NCBI GenBank assembly: GCA_000697335.1
Contig: JNEM01014058.1
Location: forward strand, 1 to 10,786
DNA: 10,786 bases
Source of the DNA: Conidiobolus incongruus B7586
Taxonomy: Eukaryota > Entomophthoromycota > Entomophthoromycetes > Entomophthorales > Conidiobolaceae
Direction: 5' to 3'
Below, one piece after another: positions 1 through 8,815 of this stretch. Within the stretch, counting starts at the first letter, position 1. The number at the start of each line of letters is the position of its first letter. The translations under genes were made by a program, and so were the position numbers. The notes under the pieces are model-generated. The model was given only the letters and a program-made list of their open reading frames with translations, had not been told where the DNA came from and ran no database searches.

Positions 1-230
1 TAATATTATTGAAAATAGTATTAATAATTGTTTATTAAATTTAACTATATATAATAAAGAATTGTTATATATTTTAATCCAAGAGACTTGAATCAAATTA
101 TATATATTAGACTTTAAAATATATAATGTCAATGGTTTAATAAATTTTAAATTAAGCATAATAATATTTATGTAAAATATATAGATATAGTTTATAAATA
201 TTTTAATAAATTAGGTAAAATTTAGTTACT

Positions 231-1420
231 ATTACTATAGAATTAAAGAAATAAGAAATTTTTTAATTTTTGATTTTTCAAACATATTATTAGTTTTAAA
301 TAAAAAAAATACAAAATAAATAGTTTTAAATTATATATATAATAACTTTTTTGATTAAAAAAATAATTATTTAAAATTAATTATTTAATTTAATTATGTT
401 TAAACTAAATAATAACTATTAAAAGTTTTTTATTTTAGTATTAATAAAACTTAACCATAATCCTTTTAAAATCATTTAAAATTTACAAGCAACTTGTAAT
501 AATAAAGTATTATCTAAATTAACAATTTATTGCTAAGTAAATTACTTTAAGATTAAGAAAAAAACTACTTAAAACCTGTTAAAATCTAAAAAACTAATTT
601 TAATTATTATTTTTATAATTATTAATAAAGTAAAAAAATATATTAAAAAGTACTTTTTAATTTTAGTTAAACAATTATTAAGATATTTTAATATTAATTA
701 CATAAGTATTTTATATATATTAAAGTTTAAATTAAAATTAATTAATAAAAATATAAAATAAATACTTTATAATTTAACTAAAACTTAAAAAAAGCTAGAG
801 TAGTTATTATTAAATAAAACTTACTAAGGTATAATTAGAAACCAAAACTTTTACAATAAATTATTATAATTGATAAATCTTAGATTTTTTTATATAATCT
901 TTTATTAAAACATAAATCAAAGTGTTAGATTAAGCTAAATTAACCCCTTCTACAAATTCCTTTAAATAAACACTTTATTAATAAGTGAATATTAATTGTT
1001 GTAATAAATTATAATAGCATATGCTATTTTTATTTAGTTTTTAAAAGTAAATTAATTAATAATAAACTTATTATTTTTTTTAAATAAAACTATTTCTAAT
1101 TAGTATTCTTAATATAATTTAAGAAAACCTATTATTTTACATGATAATTGTAAAATACATAAATTTAAAGTTATAAAAAACTTTTTAATTAAAAATAACT
1201 AGAAAAAATTACTACATCTAGTATATTCTTTAAATTATAACTTATGTAATTATAATTGTTTTAGGCAATTAAAAAACTAGCTTACAGGAAAGAAAATTTC
1301 TACAGGAAAATTTAATTAGTTTGTGAAATATCAAATTTTAGTCTGTAATAAAAAGAACTATTTTTAAAGTGTTAGATCTTTGCTAAAAATATAGCAAAAA
1401 GTTATTAGAAATAAAAGAAA
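231..1420. repeat. Dispersed AT-rich repeat, copy 1 (fossil, family unknown)
   Basis: This segment aligns end to end, in the same orientation, with 9563-10786. The match is clear from the shared block at 231-240 / 9563-9572 to the shared block at 1405-1420 / 10771-10786. The right limit is set only by the window end, so the repeat may be longer; 1-230 may hold a more diverged left extension resembling about 9490-9562, but I could not align it firmly. The two copies differ mostly by transitions plus a few small length changes. It is extremely A/T-rich, has no open frame above about 60 codons on either strand, and looks like a thoroughly eroded transposable-element relic. I cannot assign a family. 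A perfect 16-base palindrome sits at 1013-1028. This copy keeps more G/C than copy 2. Confidence 0.82.
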
Positions 1421-2328
1421 CTATTAATTTTATAATATATATTTATTTTTACTTTTTATATATTAAAATGTTTCTTTTTTTTCAATTGCAAAAAATTCCC
1501 ATTATTTAAATTACAAAGTAATATTTCTAATATTCATCCTAAATATTAAATTCATTTAGTCTTTTCAATTGATCTAATAATTGTGAATAACAATGTAGAT
1601 GTTAAAATAGTTTATACAAGTTGGTTTAGGAAAAGTAATAGAGAGGATATTGTATAACATGAAGTCACAAAACTGTTGAGAATTGAACCATAATCCATCA
1701 TCGCGTGGCAATATCTAGTTTTCATTGTACAGTTCAAAGTTCTTTGATAGTTTTTGAGCATGAATGATAGTGATTTTATGAATTATTTTTATAATTATTA
1801 AAATTTTTCATTTATTAGATTTTAATTGATATATATTTGATAATTAATATTATTTAACATTCAATTTACAAACTTTAAAATGATAATCATTATATAGAAT
1901 AATTAATATTTAACAGAGAGTTAAACTAATAAAATTAATCATAATATTTAATTTGTATAGATTTTTCAGATGATCATTTTAATCTTCATTGTTTGAATTA
2001 ATTCATTAATGGTTTAATAATCGTTCCATTATAAAGTCCAAAATTATTACAACCATGGTTATTTATCATCTCTATAGATATTGAATATAACGCTATTTGG
2101 CTAATTAAATAGTAATAAATCATCAAAAATCAACATAAATAATCAATCCTCAATAACAGGTTTTTCCTTAACTATAACTAATTTTAATTTTGTTATCGGA
2201 ATTACTTATTCATAATTACTTCATTTATAATTTCATTGAAAGGTAAGATTTATTAAGTTTATTATGTGTTAAAATTATGTGGATTTATTATAAGTTAATC
2301 AATTCTTTAATATTAATAATTTAGATAT

Positions 2329-2353
2329 TATATATATATATATATATATATAT
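2329..2353. repeat. TA dinucleotide microsatellite
   Basis: An uninterrupted run of about twelve TA units. It is a simple repeat of the kind expected in AT-rich intergenic DNA and can form a cruciform or a self-paired hairpin. No gene lies within 900 bases on the right side. Confidence 0.9.
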
Positions 2354-2506
2354 GTTAATTATATGAATAATCACACTCATTATAATTTAGTAAAATAAAC
2401 AAATCAATGTAGTAGAACTTCTTTATAAGTCAAAAATTAATAAAATATAATGGATTGAATCGTATTACCAATCACAGTAACACTAGTAAGAGATGCAAGT
2501 AATGAG

Positions 2507-2529
2507 AAAATTTCATGCATTGAAATTTT
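2507..2529. other. Perfect inverted repeat, 9-base arms, 5-base loop
   Basis: The arms 2507-2515 (aaaatttca) and 2521-2529 (tgaaatttt) are exact reverse complements around a 5-base centre, tgcat. It lies in the GC-richer patch upstream of the PH gene. The A/T-rich arms make a chance origin plausible; a protein-binding palindrome is the alternative. Confidence 0.5.
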
Positions 2530-2811
2530 TCTGATAGTGGAGGTTCTGATTTGAAATTTTGATTTGATAATTCAAATGGATTTTATGCATGTTGAAAACT
2601 GACAAATCATGTCATATTATGGAATTGTGTAAAATCTCATAAGCCTTGTTGCGAATTCTGTTTTGGGTTTTTCGTCAATTGCTTGGATTGGAAATTGGAA
2701 GCGAGTTATGGCTGGTTGGCAATTGGTGGATGATTAGAAAAGTAAAACTTGATTGGATTGTTGAGCACAGGTTCCAAACCCTCAAGTCTAAACAGCCAAA
2801 TTTGCTAAATT

Positions 2812-2828
2812 AGGTTCCGATGGAACCT
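2812..2828. promoter_or_regulatory. Inverted AGGTTCC pair, possible binding site
   Basis: aggttcc at 2812-2818 and its exact reverse complement ggaacct at 2822-2828 are separated by three bases. A third, direct copy of aggttcc lies at 2769-2775. Three copies of a GC-containing heptamer within 60 bases of A/T-rich DNA, two of them a palindrome, is what a dimeric transcription-factor site upstream of a gene can look like. The site is about 440 bases upstream of the PH gene start. No specific factor is recognised and chance is not excluded. Confidence 0.3.
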
Positions 2829-3001
2829 TAGAAACTCAACTTAAAAATCAAAAGTATCCATTCCACAAAAATAATCTGTTAATTTCAACGGGTTATTGCC
2901 ATAAATCATGAGAAAACTATATGTAAAAATAGATCCTGAAAACTACTCATGTGTTAAGTTGCAGATTGCCATCTACATGTCTAAAAATGCACCAATTTTG
3001 G

Positions 3002-3081
3002 GTATAAATATCTGCTTTGTAATAATTTAGAAACTATTTTGGACTAACTATTTTTATTTTTTTTTCTGTTATTTTTTGTAG
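3002..3081 (+). other. Intron-like segment, possibly in the 5' UTR of the PH gene
   Basis: The segment begins GTATAA and contains GACTAAC at 3042-3048, which matches the preferred fungal branch-point form. It continues with a nearly pure T tract and ends TTTTTTGTAG. The 80-base length is typical of fungal introns. No coding exon is needed here, since the PH gene starts about 180 bases downstream, so a 5'-UTR intron is the simplest reading. A 40-codon open stretch (ATG at 2908) leads into the donor but resembles nothing I know. RNA evidence would be needed to confirm it. Confidence 0.3.
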
Positions 3082-3117
3082 ACAGCATAGACTGGTCAAC
3101 TTTAATTAATTAATCTC

Positions 3118-3136
3118 TTATTATTATTATTATTAT
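3118..3136. repeat. TTA trinucleotide microsatellite
   Basis: About six uninterrupted TTA units lie 130 bases upstream of the PH gene start, between the intron-like segment and the pyrimidine-rich core-promoter stretch. Confidence 0.85.
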
Positions 3137-3204
3137 CTACTTTTGGAGGTATCAAAATTCAGTAATATCTCCAATCATTGAAGTTTCGCTTATTTAGTTT
3201 AGAC

Positions 3205-3263
3205 TTATTCTCTTCACCTTGATCTCTATTTATTTAATTAATATACTATAACAATATTTAATA
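3205..3263 (+). promoter_or_regulatory. Probable core promoter / leader of the PH gene
   Basis: A pyrimidine-rich stretch at about 3207-3230 is followed by an A/T-rich leader reaching the start codon. This is a common arrangement around fungal transcription starts. A purine (A) occupies position -3 of the ATG at 3264, favourable for initiation. A TAA at 3249-3251 is in frame with that ATG, so the reading frame cannot extend upstream without splicing. No canonical TATA box stands out from the A/T background. Confidence 0.3.
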
Positions 3264-4142
3264 ATGTTGAATTCTCCATCTGGCAACTACCATCAAAATA
3301 AAAATTCAGTAACTACTTTCAAATCAGACAGCTCCTCGGGGAGCTATGGCTCTCAGATCAAAGTTCTTCGCAGACAGAGCTTGAAACCATGTACAGAAAT
3401 TGGGGACCAATTGATTGGAGCTCATTACGGTCCTGATCCTATATCTAACAATCTAAAAGCGCATTTGGAGCATGTCGATATGGCAGGGTTCCTCCATGTG
3501 CGCAGAAAGCAAATGATGTCAAAGAATTGGAAGAAAAGGTGGTTCATGCTCAAGGATCACCAACTAGTGTGCTTTTTAAATGGACCAGGAACTGAAGTGG
3601 TTGGAGCATTCCATTTATCTAATTACACTAGAATTTCTCACGAACCTGAATGTCGTCAATCAACGCTTTGCATGGTTCTCTATTCAGATAACATGGAGGT
3701 TGAGCCACTCTATCTCTATGCGGAAACGCCAGTTGAATATCAGAACTGGTTTTTTACAATAGACAAATGCCTCCAAGAAAAATCGGTCAATATCATTGAC
3801 CGAGTCATGGAACGCCTAAATTCTACAAGAATCTCCGATTTCTACAATGAAAGAGATTCGATGTCCATCGAAGCGTCTCGATTTTCTCATGATTTCAGAT
3901 TAGAACCCGCGCCGATCGGCAAGAACAAAACGCGCAGTGGGTCATTTACATCGTGGTCCAACTCATCACACACCATCTTCAGTAATTTGGGGATTGGAAG
4001 CATGAAAAGCCCGACAGATTTCTCTACTACCGAAAAGGATGAATTCGATGACGATTGTGACAGTATAATGACTAAAACAAATATTAAAACCAAATTAACC
4101 CAACTCCCCCATCGATTGAGTTCCAAATTTCAATTCAAATAA
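3264..4142 (+). CDS. PH domain-containing protein, 292 residues
   Basis: This is an intact single-exon gene whose start is supported by an in-frame TAA 12 bases upstream and an A at -3. Residues about 72-172 form a PH domain. The first strand is AGFLHVRRK (74-82), followed by the basic hairpin with WKKRWFML (89-96). The closing helix carries the family's near-invariant Trp (W162, in EYQNWF). K82, K90 and R92 fit the K-Xn-(K/R)-X-R pattern linked to phosphoinositide binding, so recruitment to a membrane is the likely role. Residues 1-70 and 173-292 look disordered and Ser-rich, with an acidic patch near 258-267 (EKDEFDDDCD) and a basic tail. No catalytic, SAM, SH3 or GAP/GEF domain is visible, so it is probably an adaptor. 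I do not recognise the orthologue. Its G/C content is clearly higher than the flanks, consistent with retained coding function. AATAAA overlaps the stop codon (4138-4143). Confidence 0.87.
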   Translation: MLNSPSGNYHQNKNSVTTFKSDSSSGSYGSQIKVLRRQSLKPCTEIGDQLIGAHYGPDPISNNLKAHLEHVDMAGFLHVRRKQMMSKNWKKRWFMLKDHQLVCFLNGPGTEVVGAFHLSNYTRISHEPECRQSTLCMVLYSDNMEVEPLYLYAETPVEYQNWFFTIDKCLQEKSVNIIDRVMERLNSTRISDFYNERDSMSIEASRFSHDFRLEPAPIGKNKTRSGSFTSWSNSSHTIFSNLGIGSMKSPTDFSTTEKDEFDDDCDSIMTKTNIKTKLTQLPHRLSSKFQFK

Positions 4143-5718
4143 AAAAATTATATTATATTTAATTTTAATCATAATCTATTTTTATTATTTTTATTAATAC
4201 TATTATTAATCAATTTATTTTATAAATTTTTTTAATTTAGGATAAGAGCTTACTAGTTTAATAATATCCACAATCCATTAAATTATTAACAATAATTAAA
4301 ATAATCACTTTTAATATTAATTTTATTTAATTACTTATTTACCTATGACAACTAATTTGAAACACTAAAATTATTCAACATTTAAAAATTTTTTAATAAT
4401 GATAAAATTTTTGATCCATTCTAATCAATCAATCTTGGATTGGGAATGTAGTGGTAAAAAGGTTAAAAATGATTAGAGCATGTATAAGCTACTCAAATTT
4501 ACCTCAAAATTAAAACTTAAACAAAGTAAAATTAGATTAAGTGTATGTCATCCTAAAATAACTATAATCACTACTTGAGAAGTAGTGATCCGATCAGAAT
4601 TAGGAGAGAAGTGGGGTGATACTGGATATTCCCCTTCAAGATGAGTTGAAAGGGAGTTTGATTGATTATGTCAAATAACAAAGAATACAAATATCTGGCT
4701 GATGATGATATATATTATTCAAACATCTTATGTATATAATGTAGATCGAGTAATGCGATTTAGGAGTTACTGCGGTAGTTTGGCTTAATAGCTAATCAAC
4801 GAATGAGCAGTAAATGAATCTGAGTGTGAGGGGAGAATAATCATAATGATGGGTTGATGTAAGGATACTTGTTGAAAGCAGAGGTTTTTGTCTTTTAACA
4901 CTATTAATTCGGTTAAATTAAAAATTTTTTCAAACACAAAAGTTCATAATTACATTCCAATTCAATTAGACTTGTAATCCATGTGATAGCTTATTTTTCT
5001 AAATTATTCAATTATTTCACAACTATATCTTTGTATAAATCGATAATAATATTTAAATATATGTTAATAGTAGAGACAGACAAAGAGCAACAGCATGTAG
5101 TGACATATTCAATACTCAAAACTCAATTAAATAAGAAGAAAAATAAAAATATCGCAAAAATTTCATTCATAAATCAAAATATGAAGTAAAGAAAAATAAA
5201 TTTTATTAAAGTGGAAATTGTTGTACAAAATATACATATGATTAAATTTTATCCGTTTTGTAAATAAGGTGATTTTCAAGGGTATTCAATAGCGAAATTT
5301 TACTTATTGTTATCTGATCGAACCAATAAAAATACAGTAATTATTTATTAACAAACAATAAAAAAATCTTTTCACAAATATTATTAATCTAGAAATAATA
5401 AATTATTAATAATTGATATTTTTTTTTTGCAATTTCATTTAAATTTTTCAAAAAGTGTGATAACTTATTTTTATCTTTTTTTATTTGAATTATTATTTAC
5501 ACTTTAATTCAATGGCAATATTTAGTTATTAAAAATTAAATTTAATAAATTTATTTAAAATCATTAAACTAATATTATTTTGAATAATGAATTCAGATAT
5601 ATTTTACTTAAACCTAATGATATGGTTAAAAATTTGTACCTGATTTAAGATTATCCAACTAAAAGATATCATTTAGTTTGAAATTGATATTTGCATTCAA
5701 TGTATGCTTAATTCTTAG
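4143..5718. other. Intergenic region, no supported gene
   Basis: The region is mostly A/T-rich. A GC-richer patch lies at about 4440-4890, with short open stretches in different frames, for example a 23-codon ORF starting at 4668 that begins MSNNKEYKYL. None reaches a recognisable domain. A 68-codon ORF at 4983-5189 is Ile/Lys/Asn-rich and looks like compositional noise. From about 5190 to 5700 I see nothing beyond A/T runs. The hairpin at 4567-4589 is listed separately. Confidence 0.6.
4567..4589. other. Perfect hairpin, 9-base arms, 5-base loop
   Basis: atcactact (4567-4575) and agtagtgat (4581-4589) are exact reverse complements around tgaga. The right arm overlaps a second small palindrome, tgatc-c-gatca, at 4586-4596. 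The stem contains several G-C pairs, unusual for the surrounding DNA. It is about 425 bases past the PH gene stop, too far for an ordinary 3'-end signal, and there is no T run directly after it. It may be a structured RNA fragment, a mobile-element end or chance. Confidence 0.45.
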
Positions 5719-5775
5719 TATAAATATAACGCAGGCTTCACAATTGAGTTCAAGGTATCAACAGGTGAATTTGGA
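5719..5775 (+). promoter_or_regulatory. TATA-like motif and leader of the dynamin pseudogene
   Basis: tataaata at 5719-5726 lies about 50 bases upstream of the ATG at 5776. The intervening stretch is less A/T-rich than the flanks. An in-frame TAG (5716-5718) precedes it and no other in-frame ATG occurs before 5776. If this is a genuine promoter remnant, the dynamin copy arose by DNA duplication or in place rather than by reverse transcription of an mRNA. TATA-like words are common in this background, so support is weak. Confidence 0.25.
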
Positions 5776-7878
5776 ATGCATAACCAACTCATTCAATTAA
5801 TCAACAATTTGCTCAATAAAATCTCTCAAGTTGGTGTAGAGGCAAATTTAAATTTGCCTCAAATTGTGGTCATTGGGAGCCAAAGCTCCGGGAAAAGTTC
5901 AATTTTAGAGAATAATGTAGGTAGAGATTTTTTTACCATGAGGTACTGGAATTGTGACCAGATACCATTTGGTTCTTCAATTAATCAATTCGAGAAGTGA
6001 TATTGATGAAGATGGTAATGACAAAGTATATGCTTCAGAATGGGCTAAATTTAGTCACAGTGATAAGATTTTTTTCTGAAATTCGATGAGATTCGAAAAG
6101 AAATTCAGGATAGAACTAAACACTTGGAGAAAATATTGGCATCGCAAATAGTCCAATTAATTTAAAGATTTATTCTCCCAATGTGGTCACTTTAACTTTA
6201 GTGGATTTACCAGAAATCACTAAAGTTCCTGTAGGTGATCAACCTCACAACATTGAAGAGATCGTGAAACATATGTTATTTGATAATATCAAACCTGACA
6301 ATGCCATATTTTTGGATGTGTTTCCTGCTACTGTGAATTTGGCAAATGCTGACGCTTTGAAATTGGCCAGAGAGGTGGATCCTGAAGGAGTTAGAACTGT
6401 AGGAGTCTTAACTAAAGTCGATTTAATGGACAAGGGTACTCATGTAATGGATATTCTTAATGGAAATGCTATCCCGTTGAAATTAAGATATGTGCCAGTC
6501 GTCAATCGTAGCCAGATCGACATTGATTCGAATAAGAAAATTCAATATCCTTAAGAAAATGAGGCAAAGTTTTTTTAAACATTCAATTTACAAATCACAT
6601 ATCAAAAGTAGTGGTACCAAATTCCTATCTGAAAAGCTCAGTAATTTATTGAAAAGTCATATTCAAGAAACTCTCCCTCAATTAATGGAACATACCATCC
6701 AGCTTCTCTCAGAATATCGAAAACAGTTAGAAACTTTAGGCAATCCGATCGAAGTAGATGATAAAATATATTAAAAGTATTTTTGCAAATATTATAGAGT
6801 TTTTGAATAAAATTCAATAATGTAATTGATGGTTTGGTACAGCCTCAGGACAATAATGAAATTTCTCCAACTACTAAAATATTTTATAAGTTCGAGGAAA
6901 TATATGGTAATGAAGTTAGAAGTATTGATTCATTTGAAATCATTAGTGACAAATATATTATTAAGAGCTTATTAGATTCTCCAGGAGTTTCTCCAGATCT
7001 ATTTATGACCAAACAATTATTCAAAAAATTAATGAAAAAACTGATTCAAACGTTGCAACCGCCATCAATCAAATGCGTTGATTTAATTTATCAACAGTTT
7101 AGCAATATTTTAAAAAATTTGATGGATGAAAAGGTAAATAAAAAACTCTGCTGACTCATCTATTAACGTTACTACAGTCCTTTGATAGGTTCAAAGATTT
7201 GAATCTAGAGTTTAAGAAATCCAGTCAAAGTCTAGAAATTGAACTGCAAAGACGAAATTATAGTATTATTTTACAACGTTATTTGAAATAGTTTTCAATT
7301 TTTGTTAGTTAGCTCTAAGTTAGTTTATTTTAATACTAAACATACAGAATTTACCACAAGGAAAGGGGCAATAAAACATCATCATTGATTATTATTTCTA
7401 ATAATTTTAATAAGCAATTCGTGCTATGCAAATGAAAAATTCTTTATTCAATGGACCTAATGGACATTATGAAAATGATTTTACTAATGACAATCAATAG
7501 ATCTTATATGGCGAATTAAATACTCCAGTATTTGAAATGAGTATTATTCAACCAAACAGCCACGGTACTTCCACCACTAGCCCACAACCTTTTTTCTCCT
7601 TATTCATCAAAAATAAGATTGAAAAGATCAATAATGTGATTAAGATTCAAGTGGATGAAACTGAAGGAAAAGATCATAACAATTTGAATATAATTGAATT
7701 TCTTATTTCAAACTATTTCGAAATTTTAAAGAGTATTATGGATTTTGTGGTTAAAATTATTATGCATGCCTTCGTTGCAATATTCAGAATGGACATGAAT
7801 TCTAATCTGAGCGAATTAATTGAGGGCAACCTATCCTTGGATCGCTTGCTGAAGGAAGATGACGAGAATGTCAATTAA
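5776..7878 (+). pseudogene. Decayed Vps1-type dynamin GTPase gene
   Basis: All dynamin parts occur in order. The G domain starts MHNQLIQLINNLLNKI and carries P-loop [27 protein letters not shown] at about 6414-6425 and VVNRSQ. The middle/stalk spans about 6546-7154. The stretch 7155-7410 is poorly preserved, with a YFNTKH block near 7326. A GED-like helix (about 7686-7878) ends before the family's usual last ~25 residues. REVDPEG and [11 protein letters not shown] favour Vps1 (vacuolar/peroxisomal membrane fission) over Dnm1. The 2.1 kb span equals a ~700-residue intronless gene. It cannot be read through: the frame changes near 5932, 6080, 6131, 6550, 6772, 6818, 7157, 7310 and 7400, and in-frame stops include 5939-5941 (TGA at a normally Arg position) and 7498-7500. 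G3 has Glu for the near-invariant Gly (6213-6215). This is probably a dead duplicate of a live copy elsewhere; uncorrected homopolymer errors could explain some shifts, but not the substitutions. Confidence 0.9.
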
Positions 7879-8596
7879 AGAAATCCCTTAATTAAGTTGA
7901 TTAGGATATATAATATTTGATAGTCTATATATTTTTACTAACAGATTATTACTTACTATGGCTTTTGGAAAAGGTCAACGACATAATATAGCTTAACATT
8001 AATTTGATTATATTAATAATGTTACTTTAGATGTTAGTTAATTTTTGGTCATATCATTCTCATATTACTTTTTAAATAATACCAATTTAGTTAAATTTTT
8101 TATTTTCAATAGTTATATTTTATCACTCAGTATTAACATTATTATCCATTTAGTTCAATTTGATAAATAAACTGGACTTAACTATTTTCTATTTTTCTAT
8201 TCTATTCAAAATAAATCCATATGTTGAATAAATAAAGAAAAATGAATATAATAAGTTCGAATATTATAGATTATGTTATAAATATATTTAATAATGAAAT
8301 ACGAAAAATTCATATATCTAAATTAATGTTGTCATTGTTAGAGGACAAAATATTATTGCTATCAATTTTTAAACTTGCAAATCATGAATTCATTATTTTT
8401 TAATTAGGGAACATATGATTTATTGTCATTTTATCAGTTTGATTTTGAACAGTATATACAAATTAATATCTAATTTTTTCATTATTGATAGTTGAAAATT
8501 TATATAAAAGACCAATTAAAGGTTTTAGGTTAAAATATTTAATTACTCTTTGCAATTTCTCCAATTTAAAAAACTTAAAATATATCTAAATGTGAT
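7879..8596. other. Intergenic region, nothing recognised
   Basis: The region is A/T-rich with no open frame of note on either strand. The GED helix of the dynamin relic ends at 7878, and I could not find its usual C-terminal continuation in any frame of the first 100 bases. No hairpin, microsatellite or RNA gene stands out. Confidence 0.6.
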
Positions 8597-8815
8597 ATGA
8601 AGAATACTGAACCTCCTTCCTACTATGCCCCAAGGACATCACAATCATATCCATTATCCACATCAAAACCATTGTAACTGTGACTTTAATTAGCTTCCAT
8701 CTAATCGGATGCCCCATTGATGTTTAAACCCTTTAATAATCGTTGCAAAAATGAAGGATGTCAAAAAAGTTATAGAAAGAATGGTGAAATTAGTAGTAAT
8801 GTGCTCAATTACTAA
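8597..8815 (+). pseudogene. Possible relic of a small C2H2 zinc-finger gene
   Basis: One forward frame reads MKNTEPPSYYAPRTSQ from an ATG at 8597. It crosses four in-frame stops (8675, 8681, 8687, 8702) and then reopens at 8705-8812 with KPF, CKNEGC and KSYRKNGE. The last part has the layout of a C2H2 finger of the C-x4-C-x12-H-x3-H class: both cysteines (8744-8746, 8759-8761) are present, but the two histidine positions hold Asn (8798-8800) and Tyr (8810-8812), each one base from a His codon. All four stops are TAA or TGA, the kinds that C-to-T change makes from Gln or Arg codons. The patch is richer in G/C than its surroundings. Fungal transcription factors carry such fingers, but the relic is short. 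Overall stop density is not far below chance, so this rests on the finger motif and composition. Confidence 0.4.

Larger units (their letters stand above)
1421..3001. other. Intergenic region, no supported gene
   Basis: No open frame of 60 codons or more exists here on either strand. The first kilobase is A/T-rich with homopolymer runs. Two patches are visibly richer in G/C: about 1600-1760 and about 2440-3000. In the second patch two forward frames have open stretches of 35-45 codons, but stop frequency over the whole patch is about what its base composition predicts and I recognise no domain. It could be an eroded exon or regulatory DNA upstream of the PH gene; I cannot tell which. Small hairpins at 2507-2529 and 2812-2828 and a TA microsatellite at 2329-2353 are listed separately. 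Confidence 0.6.

Noticed and set aside
231-1420. Coding assignment for the dispersed repeat
   Set aside because: The copy is too eroded for a reliable family call; I left it as an unclassified fossil instead of guessing a transposon class.
1600-1760. Possible tRNA or small gene in a GC-richer patch
   Set aside because: A gttcaaagttc word resembles a T-loop, but I could find no matching D-arm, anticodon stem or acceptor stem, and open stretches are short.
2440-3000. Possible eroded multi-exon gene in the GC-richer island
   Set aside because: Two different frames each show 35-45-codon open stretches, but stop counts over the island are close to those expected from composition and no family is recognisable.
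3580-3762. 60-codon forward ORF inside the PH gene
   Set aside because: Out-of-frame shadow across the PH domain; the PH frame carries the conserved residues.
3887-4126. 79-codon reverse ORF
   Set aside because: Lies wholly antisense to the C-terminal coding part of the PH gene, with no domain; a shadow of the real frame.
4430-4500. tRNA-like ggtta / agagc words
   Set aside because: The order and spacing do not fold into a cloverleaf, and no T-arm follows.
4983-5189. 68-codon forward ORF
   Set aside because: Ile, Lys, Asn and Tyr dominate, as expected from A/T-rich DNA. No motif, no compositional rise over the flanks, and the length is within chance for this background.
6245-6433. 62-codon reverse ORF
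   Set aside because: Antisense to the best-preserved part of the dynamin GTPase domain; no independent signal.
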